The notes: generated by a model from the letters alone, not told the origin. 64,000 bases of DNA from Streptococcus equi subsp. equi (GCA_900637675.1 LR134389.1:868001-932000); one strand, 5' to 3'. Numbered from the stretch's first letter, positions 1-10,146 are shown. Program-made: numbers and translations.

Positions 1-1
1 G

Positions 2-1315
2 GAAGAAAAAAACAGCGCGCGTGTTACTCATGCACTAGATTTGTACGAAAAGTTGCAGGCTTCCGTTGCTGAAAATGAAGATAATTTCGGATCAACAATG
101 GCCGAAATTGAAAAGCAAATGAAGAATATTGAAGCAGAGTTTTCACAATTTGTTGCCCTTAATTCATCAGGTGACCCTGTTGAAGCAGCGGAGGTTTTGG
201 ATAAGGCTGAGGAGCATACGATTGCCTTGGGGCAAATTACAGAGCAGATCCCTGCTATTGTAGCAAAGCTTGAAGATGATTTTCCGGATCAATTGGACGA
301 TCTGGAGACAGGCTATCGTCGTTTGCTGGAGGAAAATTATCACTTCCCAGAAAAAAATATTGAAGCCCGCTTTCAAGAGATTCGTGAGTCTATTCGTGCC
401 AATTCATCAGAGCTGGTTACCCTTGATTTGGACCGAGCTAGAGATGAAAATACTCACATTCAAGAGCGTATCGACTCACTGTATGAGCTCTTTGAGCGTG
501 AGATTGCAGCCTACAAGGTGGTTGCTAAAAATAGCAAAATATTACCAAGATACCTGGCTCACGCCAAGCACAACAACGAGCAGTTGAAGCATGAGATTGC
601 TCGTCTATCACGTAAGTATATCTTGAGTGAAAATGAAGGCTTAAATATCAAGGCCTTTGACAAAGACCTCAAAGATATCGAAGACAATGTCCTTGAGATT
701 GCTGAAGCCTTTGATCAGCAGGAAAAGCCATTTTCAGAGCTACAGCTGATTCTTGATCGTAGTATCAAGACGTTGGCTTCTGTAGAGTCTGGTCAGATGG
801 ACGTCTTTGCTGCTGTTAAAGACATTGAAAAGATTGAGTCACAGGCTCGCCAGCACTTAGAAATCTACGTCACACAGCTTCACATGATTAAGCGTTATAT
901 GGAAAAGCGCAATTTACCGGGAATTCCACAGGATTTTCTGAGTACCTTCTTTACCACTAGTTCGCAGCTAGAAGCATTGATGGACGAACTAAGTAGAGGA
1001 CGTATCAACATTGAAGCGGTGTCCCGTCTGTCTGAGGTGGCAACAGCTGCTATTGCTAATCTAGAAGAGCTAACCTACCAAGTGGTTCAGCATGCTACCT
1101 TGACAGAGCAGCTGCTCCAGTACTCTAACCGTTATCGTTCCTTTGAAGCTGGCGTGCAAAATAGCTTTGAGCATGCCTTGAAATTGTTCGAGGTGGACAA
1201 TGACTATCAGGCATCATTTGATGAGATTTCCTATGCCTTGGAGACAGTCGAGCCAGGAGTGACAGAGCGTTTTGTCAATTCCTATGAGAAGACACGTGAA
1301 CGTATCCGCTTCTAA
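2..1315 (+). CDS. ezrA: Septation ring formation regulator EzrA (3' part only)
   Basis: The reading frame is open from base 2, so the gene begins before the window; 437 codons are visible of a family length near 570. The visible part is almost wholly charged alpha-helix and coiled coil with Glu/Lys/Gln-rich heptads, as in the cytoplasmic domain of EzrA. The N-terminal membrane anchor is missing only because of the window edge. EzrA is a membrane protein that binds FtsZ and limits Z-ring formation to midcell. The C-terminus (ending RERIRF) and the position upstream of eno fit streptococcal gene order. An 18 bp terminator hairpin follows at once. Confidence 0.93.
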   Translation, partial: EEKNSARVTHALDLYEKLQASVAENEDNFGSTMAEIEKQMKNIEAEFSQFVALNSSGDPVEAAEVLDKAEEHTIALGQITEQIPAIVAKLEDDFPDQLDDLETGYRRLLEENYHFPEKNIEARFQEIRESIRANSSELVTLDLDRARDENTHIQERIDSLYELFEREIAAYKVVAKNSKILPRYLAHAKHNNEQLKHEIARLSRKYILSENEGLNIKAFDKDLKDIEDNVLEIAEAFDQQEKPFSELQLILDRSIKTLASVESGQMDVFAAVKDIEKIESQARQHLEIYVTQLHMIKRYMEKRNLPGIPQDFLSTFFTTSSQLEALMDELSRGRINIEAVSRLSEVATAAIANLEELTYQVVQHATLTEQLLQYSNRYRSFEAGVQNSFEHALKLFEVDNDYQASFDEISYALETVEPGVTERFVNSYEKTRERIRF

Positions 1316-1344
1316 TGTGACAAGGGTTGATACTTTATATTACG

Positions 1345-1395
1345 AAAAAGCTTGAAAAAGCAGTCCATGCTGGGCTATGCTTTTTCAAGCTTTTT
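1345..1395 (+). terminator. Rho-independent terminator after ezrA
   Basis: A perfect 18 bp inverted repeat (1345-1362 with 1378-1395) encloses a 15 nt loop, and the right arm ends in a T run. The outer arms are A-run and T-run, so the hairpin could stop transcription from either side. It lies 30 bp after the ezrA stop. Confidence 0.85.
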
Positions 1396-1538
1396 GAATG
1401 GTCAGGCTATGGCCTCCTTGAGCTATACCCAAAAAGCTGGTTCAAGCCAGTCAGTAGAGATAGACAAGGCCTTAGTGCTATTGGGCTGTTGCTACATGAG
1501 ATATTTTGTAATAAAATCAGACGATTATCCATTTAATT

Positions 1539-1554
1539 AAAAAAAAAAAAAAAA
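1539..1554. repeat. Homopolymer of 16 A
   Basis: Sixteen consecutive A residues lie in the gap between the ezrA terminator and the small secreted peptide gene. Tracts of this length are prone to slippage, and its length in this assembly may also be unreliable. Confidence 0.8.
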
Positions 1555-1686
1555 CGAAACTGCGGAGGAAACCTGACGAGTAACTATTTATGGCTATCAA
1601 TCAGCATGTTACACTCTTTTTGGAAGGCCTAGCAATCACTGACTGTGAGGTTAACCAAAGAAAATAAGATGTTAAGGAGAATATCA

Positions 1687-1968
1687 ATGAAAATAACTAA
1701 AGCATTGTGTGTAGCAGGTGCTGTTGCAGTCCTAGCCTTGGCACCAATCAGCTCAAGTCCTGCACCAACACAGACTGTATTTGCTGCTACACGTGGTACT
1801 GAAGAGTACTGTCATAATGGGTGGTGCAGTTTTCTTGATGAACATGGTGAGTGGAACACGAAACGTGAGGGCGAATCTAATAGTCCCCTACAGCGAGGTT
1901 CATGGTGGGATTGGATTTCTTATTGGTCTGGTTATATATGGTATTCTGTATATAACTGGTTTAGGTAA
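1687..1968 (+). CDS. Small secreted Trp-rich peptide, unknown function
   Basis: I do not recognise a family. The start at 1687 is chosen because an AAGGAG box sits 8 bp upstream and the protein then opens with a classic signal peptide (MKITKALCVAGAVAVLALAP, cleavage probably after TVFA near residue 33). The 93 aa precursor would give a mature peptide of about 60 aa with 8 Trp and 5 Tyr, a Cys-x5-Cys pair (YCHNGWC) able to form a disulfide, and an aromatic tail (WWDWISYW and onward). A terminator hairpin follows. Size, signal and aromatic content suit a bacteriocin, surface-active or signalling peptide, but no transporter or immunity gene is adjacent. An upstream in-frame ATG at 1669 would spoil the signal peptide. 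Confidence 0.7.
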   Translation: MKITKALCVAGAVAVLALAPISSSPAPTQTVFAATRGTEEYCHNGWCSFLDEHGEWNTKREGESNSPLQRGSWWDWISYWSGYIWYSVYNWFR

Positions 1969-1997
1969 CCTCTCAACGCCACTGCTACCATACTGAT

Positions 1998-2027
1998 AAA
2001 TCCCTTAGACTATTCTAAGGGATTTTT
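1998..2027 (+). terminator. Terminator after the Trp-rich peptide gene
   Basis: A perfect 12 bp stem (1998-2009 with 2014-2025) with a CTAT loop is followed by a short T run. It closes a single-gene transcript for the secreted peptide. Confidence 0.85.
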
Positions 2028-2152
2028 ACTGCAAAAAGCACATAGGGACAAGGCAATACAAGCTCCAGCCTGTTCTTAGCTCCCTATACCGGTAAGGATC
2101 ATAACACTCAGAACTCCGGCAGATGATTGCAGGAGCTATTGGAGAGTGAGGA

Positions 2153-2608
2153 CTAGTGAAAGAGCCTCTGCCAGAGGGATTTGCCCTTAGTCTTTGTTTG
2201 TTCAGCAGGCTTATTGTCAGAGGGCTTGTCTAGTATAGCCTTGAGATTGGTTTCCTCTTTGGTGATGGCATGATCACTATGAATGATCAGAGCAAAAGGA
2301 GAGACAGCTCCTTTCTCATCTACAATAGTGGCAGATAGAGCGTTTTGTTGGGCCAATTTCATATAGTACATTTGATAAGCAGAGCCGAATTCAGAGGATA
2401 ATTTGAATGACAAGGGGAAATAAGCCTCTTTGAGGTGAGGCAGCTGGGCTGTGATGTAGCCTTTAGCCTTTTCATGATCAACCTCTGTCAAGGGAAGCGC
2501 TAAGACAATCCTTTCAGCATAGGTCCCTAAATAATAGCGTTGTTGGTCGGGGTCAAATCGGTTTTCTCCTGAAGCTCCCTTTAAGAGTCTTGTATCTAAT
2601 GAATCCAT
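2153..2608 (-). CDS. YueI-family protein (DUF1694)
   Basis: This 151 aa cytoplasmic protein has no signal or membrane segment. It carries the opening pattern of the YueI/DUF1694 family (DSLDTRLLKGASGE, then RRYLGTYAERI-like text) and ends in a basic tail. The family is widespread in Firmicutes and has no settled function. The gene is transcribed toward the peptide gene and divergently from eno, with about 230 bp of shared upstream DNA before eno. Confidence 0.8.
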   Translation of the reverse strand: MDSLDTRLLKGASGENRFDPDQQRYYLGTYAERIVLALPLTEVDHEKAKGYITAQLPHLKEAYFPLSFKLSSEFGSAYQMYYMKLAQQNALSATIVDEKGAVSPFALIIHSDHAITKEETNLKAILDKPSDNKPAEQTKTKGKSLWQRLFH

Positions 2609-2769
2609 ACAATCCTTTCAAGCATGTGATACTGTCATTATACTATTAACTGCGCCAAATACCAATGATAAAGCATTTACTAGGTATTTGATCGGCTTTT
2701 GGAAGAAGATGAAATCAAAGAAAAACAGCATGAAAACAACTCTCTTATTTCATGAAATTAGTTTTTAAG

Positions 2770-2798
2770 TTGCTTAAGACCCTAGTTTGTGGTATTAT
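2770..2798 (+). promoter_or_regulatory. Promoter of eno
   Basis: TTGCTT (2770-2775) and TATTAT (2793-2798) are separated by 17 bp, and a TG one base before the -10 makes it an extended -10 promoter. It lies 40 bp before the eno start, consistent with strong expression. Confidence 0.75.
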
Positions 2799-2808
2799 TA
2801 ACATGTAA

Positions 2809-4203
<1,395 letters not shown>

Positions 4204-4222
<19 letters not shown>

Positions 4223-4518
4223 AGCTTCATGTCAACTGTAGTGGGTGACTGATAGCTAAGCACGAGAGGAGACGAAGGTCGCCTTCTCTTTTTCAATCGG
4301 ATAAGGCTAGGGAATCCCCAAATGTCGATGAAGGGAATTTTAGAAGGTTTCTGGAAGTCGTATATGATTTGTTTCCCTTTGCAGTGTCTACACCTAGGAG
4401 ACTGATAGTCCAGTGTAGCGCTGACTTCGATATGAGTATCGTGCTGGATAGTCTTATTCAAGGTGATATTTTGATCTTTGATTCCGATGAGTAGTGTGGT
4501 ATGATGAATCTGTTCCAT
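4204..4518 (-). pseudogene. Truncated ISL3-family transposase (N-terminal zinc-finger part)
   Basis: From the ATG at 4518 the frame reads MEQIHHTTLLIGIKDQNI and later SPRCRHCKGKQIIYDFQKPSK, the start of ISL3/IS1167-type transposases with a CxxC zinc-finger half. Similarity ends after KKRRR; the second CxxC, helix-turn-helix and DDE catalytic domain are missing. The remaining frame stops near the eno terminator. The sequence at 4229-4247 resembles an ISL3 terminal repeat (from memory), which would make this an internally deleted element. An open frame continues upstream of 4518 to 4620 but is probably not coding. Confidence 0.8.
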
Positions 4519-4669
4519 AAGACACTTTCTAATGATGGTCTGGTCGCTTTTCATGATAAGCCTTATGGAACTTTTTGGGTACTCAAAAAGCCCTATAATC
4601 TTCATAATGAATTTACCCATTACAGAAATTATAGAGCCAATATTTAGAGGATTTTAGCCTATTGGTAGA

Positions 4670-4706
4670 TTGACAGTTTCTTAAGATTGTGTTACAATGT
4701 AACACA
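4670..4706 (+). promoter_or_regulatory. Promoter with palindromic operator for the relBE-type operon
   Basis: TTGACA (4670-4675) and TACAAT (4693-4698) are 17 bp apart. A perfect palindrome of 9+1+9 bp, TGTGTTACAaTGTAACACA, occupies 4688-4706 and covers the -10 box. This is the expected arrangement for repression by the ribbon-helix-helix antitoxin encoded 20 bp downstream. Confidence 0.88.
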
Positions 4707-4726
4707 AAGAAACGAGGTAAACGACT

Positions 4727-4948
4727 ATGAGTACAGTTACTATCAGATTAAATCAAGAAGAAGAAATATTTTTCAAAAGTTACGCCCAACTCACAGGGCA
4801 AAGTTTATCAAGTCTATTTAAAAAAGCCCTTGAGCGGGATATTGAAGATGAGTATGATTTAAAAATCTATCATCAAGCCTATGCTGAATATAAAGCAGAC
4901 CCTGAGACAATTAGCCATGCTGATTTTAAGAAAGAGCTAGGCTTATAA
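4727..4948 (+). CDS. relB: RelB-family antitoxin (ribbon-helix-helix)
   Basis: This 73 aa protein opens with STVTIRLNQEEE, the beta-strand and helix start of ribbon-helix-helix DNA-binding antitoxins (RelB/DUF6290 type). Its acidic C-terminal half (DIEDEYDLKIYHQAYAEYK) would wrap the toxin. A GAGG box precedes the ATG. The toxin gene starts one base after its stop codon, so the two are translationally linked. The antitoxin, alone or with toxin, probably represses the operon through the palindrome over the -10 box. Confidence 0.88.
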   Translation: MSTVTIRLNQEEEIFFKSYAQLTGQSLSSLFKKALERDIEDEYDLKIYHQAYAEYKADPETISHADFKKELGL

Positions 4949-4949
4949 C

Positions 4950-5210
4950 ATGTACCGTATAGAGTATTCTAAAAAGGCTCAAAAGCAGATTAAGAAAGTA
5001 GATAAGCAAATTCAGAGGTTGCTATTTGCTTGGATTGATAAGTATTTAGAGGGAACAGATAACCCACGCGCAAATGGCAAAGGTTTGACCGGAAATCATG
5101 CTAATGAGTGGCGTTATCGTATTGGTGATTATAGGCTTATTTGTGATATTCAAGATGATAAGATGGTTGTTTTAGCGCTTGAGTTTGGGCATCGTAAAGA
5201 TATTTACTAA
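4950..5210 (+). CDS. relE: RelE/ParE-superfamily toxin
   Basis: This 86 aa basic protein has the RelE fold pattern: YRIEYSKKAQKQIKK at the start, then NEWRYRIGDYRLICDI and the C-terminal GHRKDIY. RelE toxins cut mRNA in the ribosomal A site; the C-terminal His/Arg/Tyr are usual active residues in this subfamily. The gene is intact and sits directly behind its antitoxin. A third, broken gene follows 15 bp later. Distinguishing RelE (mRNA cleavage) from ParE (gyrase poison) is not possible by eye, but the C-terminal motif favours RelE. Confidence 0.88.
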   Translation: MYRIEYSKKAQKQIKKVDKQIQRLLFAWIDKYLEGTDNPRANGKGLTGNHANEWRYRIGDYRLICDIQDDKMVVLALEFGHRKDIY

Positions 5211-5225
5211 CGTTGAGGAAGTAAG

Positions 5226-5518
5226 ATGGTCAAAAATAATGCAATTGGTAGCAACTGGAAAGATGTAAGAGCTGAGTTATTCAGCAAGGAAGAATTTTAG
5301 AAAGTGATGCTCGTATTGCTATTATGGACAAGTATAGTTAAAAAGTGTGCGTTTTTAATCTGTATGATGAAGTAATTGATAAAGTAACAGGTCAAAAGGC
5401 TATCATTGTCTGTATTGCTAATAAATTGGTAGATGATTGTTATTTAATCGAACCGCTAAACCATTCTTACTTACCAGATTGGCGTGAGATAAATCAGTTA
5501 ATTCGATATAAAAATTAG
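5226..5518 (+). pseudogene. Broken gene behind relE (XRE-type antitoxin start fused to unknown sequence)
   Basis: An ATG at 5226 with a GAGG box starts MVKNNAIGSNWKDVRAELFS, typical of the N-terminus of XRE antitoxins paired with RelE/HigB-like toxins. The frame stops at 5298-5300. Restoring one A in GAAGAATTTT continues as EILESDARIAIMDKYS and then stops at 5339-5341, before any helix-turn-helix. In the same frame, 5345-5518 (GTG start) could encode 57 aa (VCVFNLYDEVIDKVTGQK and onward) of unknown type. It reads as a chimeric remnant. Confidence 0.55.
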
Positions 5519-5684
5519 CACCTTATCGGGTGCTAATTCCTTGCCTGCTGAACTCATAATTTAATACCTTTTTTACTACCCCATATGTTTCCCCTAATTA
5601 TGTGTACTTGCTAGATATAAGGTTAATTGGGATAGAATTTTGAATAAAGTTGTTGTATTTTGTAATAGTGATTGATATTGGGAT

Positions 5685-5776
5685 AACCTTAAAAAAATAA
5701 TTTGATTTTAGATTAAAAGGTTTACAAGCTTTGATTTTAAAGCATTCTAGGACTGTCCTAGAATGCTTTTAGTTTT
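5685..5776 (+). repeat. Direct repeat, copy B of the eno 3' end
   Basis: A 92 bp near-copy of 4132-4222, including the whole terminator hairpin. It differs by one extra A in the A run and three substitutions. It stands just before the damaged HAD gene. A TTGACT box with a possible TACAAA -10 follows about 20 bp downstream. Confidence 0.92.
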
Positions 5777-5862
5777 GATAAGCACAATCCGCTGTTGACT
5801 GTATAAACCGTATATGATACAAAATAAGAGCTTGTAGCAGTGAAGCCACTAACTCTAGTGCT

Positions 5863-6468
5863 GTGGGCTCAACCTTGATTGATGAATCCCTTGCTTTTAA
5901 TGCGTTTATGAAGCAGTGGCGTATCAGTCTAGCTCGTTGTGGAAAGCAATTAACTAGAGAAGAATTACTATCCTCAATCAATATGCTGACAGCCGCAGGG
6001 ATTTGTGAGTTTGATTTGCTGTGGCAGCGTCTTGCTCCTAAGGGGTGTCAGCGTCCCAAATGGAGCCATCAGCTGGAGAGGCTCTTTGCGGATACAAAGC
6101 CTTGTCTACAGGTCTTGTCTGAGACTTATCAGCTTGGGATTATTGCTAATCAGGCAAAGGGTCTAAAAGAGCGCTTAGAGAGGTTTGGGATTAGTCATTA
6201 TTTTGCCCTTATGATATCTTCTTCTGATGTGGGGCTACAAAAGCCTGATCTTGCTCTGTTTCGCTATGCACTTGATCAAGCAGGCGTATTAGCGCGTGAT
6301 GCTGTTTATATTGGGGATCGTGTTGACAATGATATTATTCCTGCTAAGGCATTGGGAATGAGAGCTGTCAGGATTCATCAAGGGCTTGCTGCGTCCAGTC
6401 CAGATGATAGGCTTTATCCTAGTGATGTCCATATTAGCAAACTTAGTGACCTGTTAGAATGCTTTTAA
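5863..6468 (+). CDS. HAD-family hydrolase, N-terminally truncated and probably inactive
   Basis: From GTG 5863 the frame gives 201 aa beginning GSTLIDESLAF and later ISSSDVGLQKPDLALFRYAL and VYIGDRVDNDIIPAK, which are HAD motifs III and IV (conserved Lys and Asp pair). Motif I, normally FDVGSTL or FDLDGTL with the nucleophile Asp, is cut: the codons before GSTL read NSSAV, and no ribosome site precedes the GTG. The 5' end was evidently replaced during the rearrangement that left eno repeat B 86 bp upstream. It is likely a pseudogene, although the rest of the frame is clean. Confidence 0.75.
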   Translation: MGSTLIDESLAFNAFMKQWRISLARCGKQLTREELLSSINMLTAAGICEFDLLWQRLAPKGCQRPKWSHQLERLFADTKPCLQVLSETYQLGIIANQAKGLKERLERFGISHYFALMISSSDVGLQKPDLALFRYALDQAGVLARDAVYIGDRVDNDIIPAKALGMRAVRIHQGLAASSPDDRLYPSDVHISKLSDLLECF

Positions 6469-6935
6469 CCAGTCTTTAGCTTGAACTAGCTTTTCTTTGT
6501 GGTCTTTCTGGGTGAATGGCAGCAAGCTTTGGAGTCATGTTATGGCTAGACCTTGGATCTAAGGGCGCTGAGCGTCTCATATGATGAGGCCGATCAAGTA
6601 GTCTCCTTGACAAGTAGATTATTGTTTGGTGCTTATAGGTGGCTTTAGGTGATGACTGGTTTTGCCTCAACTAAGGCTCGCTATTGCTATCTGGGGTATC
6701 TTCTGACTTTTTTAATGTGCTCTTATCTGGTTGGATTAGACCTGCTCCTTGCTTGAGGAAAGCTGTTTTTAACGCTGATGAGTCTGGGAAATGGTGAGAT
6801 TGGTGTTGGCTTTTACTAGTTTTTTTGCGTTTACTTGGGCTAACTTTATATGAGAAAAAAAGAAAAATATTTATTTTATCTGTTATTTTTGTTACAATAA
6901 GCGTGTAAACTAAGATGCATTAAAAAGGAGTTTTT
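6469..6935. other. Non-coding gap before spnA
   Basis: This 467 bp gap shows no convincing gene on either strand. Its last 90 bp are very AT-rich and hold a likely -10 box TACAAT at 6893-6898 (a matching -35 is weak), followed by AAAGGAG 7 bp before the spnA ATG. Confidence 0.6.
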
Positions 6936-9716
6936 ATGTCGAATAAGAAATTTTTTACTTATGCTTCATTATTGGCATTAATCGCTGTTCCTACTGTGGT
7001 TGAAGAGGTGACTGCACAGCCTTCAGCTCAGCTTGTTTATGCAGATGAGCTAAGGCTATCACCAAGTACCGACTCATCTCCAGTAACAAAGACCGATGAG
7101 GCTGATCAGCCAGTTGCTCAATCTGTTTCTGCGACAGAACCAGTAGAGGCTCTTGTTATTGCGGATAAAGAAAGCGCTTTAAATCCTGCTGTTCTAGCTG
7201 ATGCCGATGGAAGTCAGCCGATTGCAGTGGTTAGAGCTGGTCAAGAGGGTCAGCCTTATACCGTTACTGGCAAAATCATCAGTGCTGTTAATGGCTGGGG
7301 TGGTCATGGCTTTTATATCCAGGACAGTCAGGGATCAGGTCTTTACATTTATCCAGGAAGTGCTTTGGGGTACGTGACTGGTGATGTGGTGCAGCTGACA
7401 GGAACACTGACTACTTACAAGGGTGAGCTTCAGCTTAAAACGATTACAAAGCATCATAAGATTAATGGCGAATTACCAACACCTATTGCTGAGGTAACCA
7501 TTCCGGAGCTAGAAAAAGCAAGCCCGTCTACCCTGGTGAAGCTTTCAAATGTGACTGTTGGAGACATTTCATCAGATAAGCACGAAACCTCCTCTTTTAA
7601 GGTCAGCGATACAGCTGGCAATAGTGTTGCGGTGCGTCTTGATAATCGTACAGGTGTTAAGACCTCTGACTTACTCTCTAAAATTGGCAAGGGTGATGTG
7701 ATTAATCTGACAGCTATTCACTCAACCTTTGATGGGAAGCTCCAGCTCAAGCCCTTTAGCCTTGAGCAATTTGAGGTAGTAAAGAAGGTTGTTCGAGAAG
7801 AAGAGGTGACTCCTCTTGGTCGAGTGGTTAAAATCGGCCAAATTCAAGGTGCCAGCCACACCTCACCGCTCTTGAATCAAGCTGTAACAGTAAAAGAGGT
7901 GGTGGTGACCTATCTTGATGATGCAACTCATTTCTATGTGCAAGATATTAATGGTGACAACGATAAGGCGACCTCAGACGGTATTCGTGTCTTTGCTCAA
8001 AATGCTCAGGTGCAGGCTGGTGATGTGCTGACCATTTCCGGAACAGTGGAGGAGTTCTTTGGCAAAGGCTACGATGACCGTAAGCAGACGGATCTGACCA
8101 TTACGCAAATCAAGGCATCTAAGGTCACTAAAACAGGGACTGCTCAGGTACCAGCTCCGCTTGTGCTAGGTAAGGATCGTGTTGCTCCAGCTAATATCAT
8201 TGATAATGATGGCTTTAGTGTTTTTGATCCAGAAGAGGACGCTATTGATTTTTGGGAATCCTTGGAGGGAATGCTTGTTGCCGTTGATAATGCCAAGATT
8301 TTAGGGCCGATGTCTCATAAGGAAATTTATGTGTTACCAGGGTCATCAACTCGAGTGCTGACTAACTCAGGTGGTATTTTACTTCCTGAGACAGGCTATA
8401 ATACAGACCTGATTCCTGTTCTCTTTAAAAAAGGAAAGCAAACCATCAAAGCTGGTGATTCCTATCAGGGACGACTTGCAGGTCCGGTATCATATAGCTA
8501 TGGTAATTATAAGGTGTTTGTCGATGACAGCAGTCGTATGCCAGTCTTGGTTGATGGTCAGCTGAAGCCTGAAAAGACACACATCAAGAAGGACCTTAGC
8601 AAGCTAAGCATTGCCTCATACAACATTGAAAACTTCTCAGCAAACCCATCATCAACAAAAGACGAGAAGGTAAGGCGCATTGCAGAATCCTTCATCTATG
8701 ACCTAAATGCTCCTGATATTATTGGTCTCATCGAGGTTCAGGACAATAATGGACCTACTGATGATGGCACAACAGATGCAACACAAAGCGCTCAGCGCTT
8801 GATTGATGCCATCAAGGCCTTAGGTGGACCAGCTTATCAATATGTGGATATTGCTCCGGAAAATAACGCTGATGGTGGGCAGCCGGGCAGTAATATTCGG
8901 ACAGGCTTCCTGTATCAGCCAGGACGTGTCAGCCTTTCTGATAAGCCTAGAGGTGGTGTTAATGATGCGGTGAAATGGGTAAATGGTGAGCTAAGCTTGA
9001 GTGTTGGACGTATTGACCCAACAAATCCTGCTTGGAATAGTGTTAGAAAATCATTGGCTGCTGAGTTTATTTTCCAAGGCCACAAGGTTGTGGTGGTTGC
9101 CAATCATTTGAATTCCAAACGAGGCGACAATTCATTATATGGACGTGTTCAGCCGGTAACCTTTAAATCAGAGGAAAGACGTCATGTCTTAGCAAGGCTT
9201 TTGAGCCAATTTACTAAGGAAGGTGCTAGTCAGCAGGCTAATATCGTTATGTTGGGTGACTTTAACGATTATGAGTTTACGAAGACCATTAAGCTGATTG
9301 AAGAAGGAGATATGGCAAATTTGGTGAGCAGGCATGAGCTTTCTGACCGTTATTCTTACTTCTATAGAGGAAATAACCAAACGCTTGATAACATGCTTGT
9401 TTCACGCAATTTGCTTGGTCGCTACGAGTTTGACATGGTTCATGTGAATTCACCATTTATGGAAGCGCATGGACGTGCTTCTGATCATGATCCGTTGCTT
9501 CTTCAGCTCTCCTTTGGAAAAGACAAGCCAGCAGCACCATCAGATCAGCCAAAGAAAACACCAGCACCAGCTGCGACAACTCAAGCCTCTAAGGCAGGAC
9601 GTGCACAGCTATTGCCAAAAACAGGTGATAAGACAGCGCTTATGGTAAGTATTTTAGGCTTAACAGCTGTCTTTAGCTCCTTTAGCCTGTTTAGGAAATG
9701 TCAGGAAAGGAAGTAA
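6936..9716 (+). CDS. spnA: Cell-wall-anchored DNase SpnA
   Basis: This 926 aa protein has an N-terminal signal sequence (cleavage near residue 28-35), several OB-fold-like modules (about residues 95-400), and a C-terminal endonuclease/exonuclease/phosphatase domain (about 555-865). The domain shows ASYNIENFS, IGLIEVQDNNG with the metal-binding Glu, VMLGDFNDYEF and ASDHDPLLLQL with the catalytic Asp-His. The C-terminus carries LPKTG, a hydrophobic helix and FRKCQERK, so sortase A anchors it to the wall. S. pyogenes SpnA (about 910 aa) has the same layout and degrades neutrophil extracellular trap DNA. It stands alone. Confidence 0.92.
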   Translation: MSNKKFFTYASLLALIAVPTVVEEVTAQPSAQLVYADELRLSPSTDSSPVTKTDEADQPVAQSVSATEPVEALVIADKESALNPAVLADADGSQPIAVVRAGQEGQPYTVTGKIISAVNGWGGHGFYIQDSQGSGLYIYPGSALGYVTGDVVQLTGTLTTYKGELQLKTITKHHKINGELPTPIAEVTIPELEKASPSTLVKLSNVTVGDISSDKHETSSFKVSDTAGNSVAVRLDNRTGVKTSDLLSKIGKGDVINLTAIHSTFDGKLQLKPFSLEQFEVVKKVVREEEVTPLGRVVKIGQIQGASHTSPLLNQAVTVKEVVVTYLDDATHFYVQDINGDNDKATSDGIRVFAQNAQVQAGDVLTISGTVEEFFGKGYDDRKQTDLTITQIKASKVTKTGTAQVPAPLVLGKDRVAPANIIDNDGFSVFDPEEDAIDFWESLEGMLVAVDNAKILGPMSHKEIYVLPGSSTRVLTNSGGILLPETGYNTDLIPVLFKKGKQTIKAGDSYQGRLAGPVSYSYGNYKVFVDDSSRMPVLVDGQLKPEKTHIKKDLSKLSIASYNIENFSANPSSTKDEKVRRIAESFIYDLNAPDIIGLIEVQDNNGPTDDGTTDATQSAQRLIDAIKALGGPAYQYVDIAPENNADGGQPGSNIRTGFLYQPGRVSLSDKPRGGVNDAVKWVNGELSLSVGRIDPTNPAWNSVRKSLAAEFIFQGHKVVVVANHLNSKRGDNSLYGRVQPVTFKSEERRHVLARLLSQFTKEGASQQANIVMLGDFNDYEFTKTIKLIEEGDMANLVSRHELSDRYSYFYRGNNQTLDNMLVSRNLLGRYEFDMVHVNSPFMEAHGRASDHDPLLLQLSFGKDKPAAPSDQPKKTPAPAATTQASKAGRAQLLPKTGDKTALMVSILGLTAVFSSFSLFRKCQERK

Positions 9717-9998
9717 AGGATTTCTTTGGGGTAGGCCAGCAGCTGAGCGGCTACTGCGTTTTGTCTGCTGGTGCTATATAGGTGGTTGAAGCGAGCGAAG
9801 AGAGGTATGCTTCCTAGGATCATAGCACAATATCTTATGCTTATAAACGAACACAATGCTCCTTATGAGCATTCAAAACCTATACTCAAAAGGAATATAA
9901 CAGCTGAGTTAAGAGGGATTGCTTTTGACAGATTGTGGTAAAAAAAGGGATCTTGAGGAATTGGCTAGTGATCTAGCTGCCAAAATGCGATGTCTTGT
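9717..9998. other. Non-coding gap after spnA
   Basis: No open frame with a ribosome site and no clear terminator was found here. The next element is the promoter of the antitoxin RNA at 9999. Confidence 0.5.
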
Positions 9999-10027
9999 TT
10001 GACTATTTTTCCCTATTGGGATATAAT
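9999..10027 (+). promoter_or_regulatory. Promoter of the predicted antitoxin RNA
   Basis: TTGACT (9999-10004) and TATAAT (10022-10027) are 17 bp apart, a near-consensus promoter firing rightward into the 3' end of the opposing toxin gene. No open reading frame follows it. Confidence 0.8.
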
Positions 10028-10033
10028 GACAAT

Positions 10034-10146
10034 AGAAAAAGGGTAGTTGTTTGCGCAACTACCCTGTGCAGAACCGTTTAAGACGGTGGCAGAATGAAAG
10101 TTAAAAAATAATCGTCGACCTACCAAAGTTCAGACGGTTATTTTTT
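10034..10146 (+). ncRNA. Predicted antisense antitoxin RNA of a type I toxin-antitoxin locus
   Basis: A transcript from the promoter at 9999-10027 would begin near 10034 and end at the hairpin 10103-10116/10133-10146 (14 bp stem with one G-T pair, T run). It would be about 110 nt, non-coding, and fully complementary to the 3' part of the toxin mRNA, which is read from the other strand. Convergent RNAs sharing a hairpin between them are the hallmark of Fst/par-type loci. Boundaries are inferred from promoter and terminator only. Confidence 0.65.
10040..10065 (-). terminator. Terminator of the toxin mRNA
   Basis: A 10 bp stem (10040-10049 with 10056-10065) is followed on the minus strand by a run of five T. 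It would end the leftward toxin transcript just inside the start of the antitoxin RNA. Confidence 0.8.

Noticed and set aside
1327..1540. Two open frames of 69 and 62 aa after ezrA
   Set aside because: They run through the perfect 18 bp terminator hairpin, have no ribosome site and no family likeness.
5345..5518. Separate 57 aa gene with GTG start
   Set aside because: It shares the frame of the damaged XRE-like remnant, has no clear ribosome site, and was kept only as part of that pseudogene.
5863..6468. Considering the HAD gene fully functional
   Set aside because: The motif I nucleophile is absent and no ribosome site is visible; it is listed as truncated.
9717..9780. Weak inverted repeat after spnA as a terminator
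   Set aside because: The arms around AGCAGC and GCTGCT pair poorly and no T run follows.
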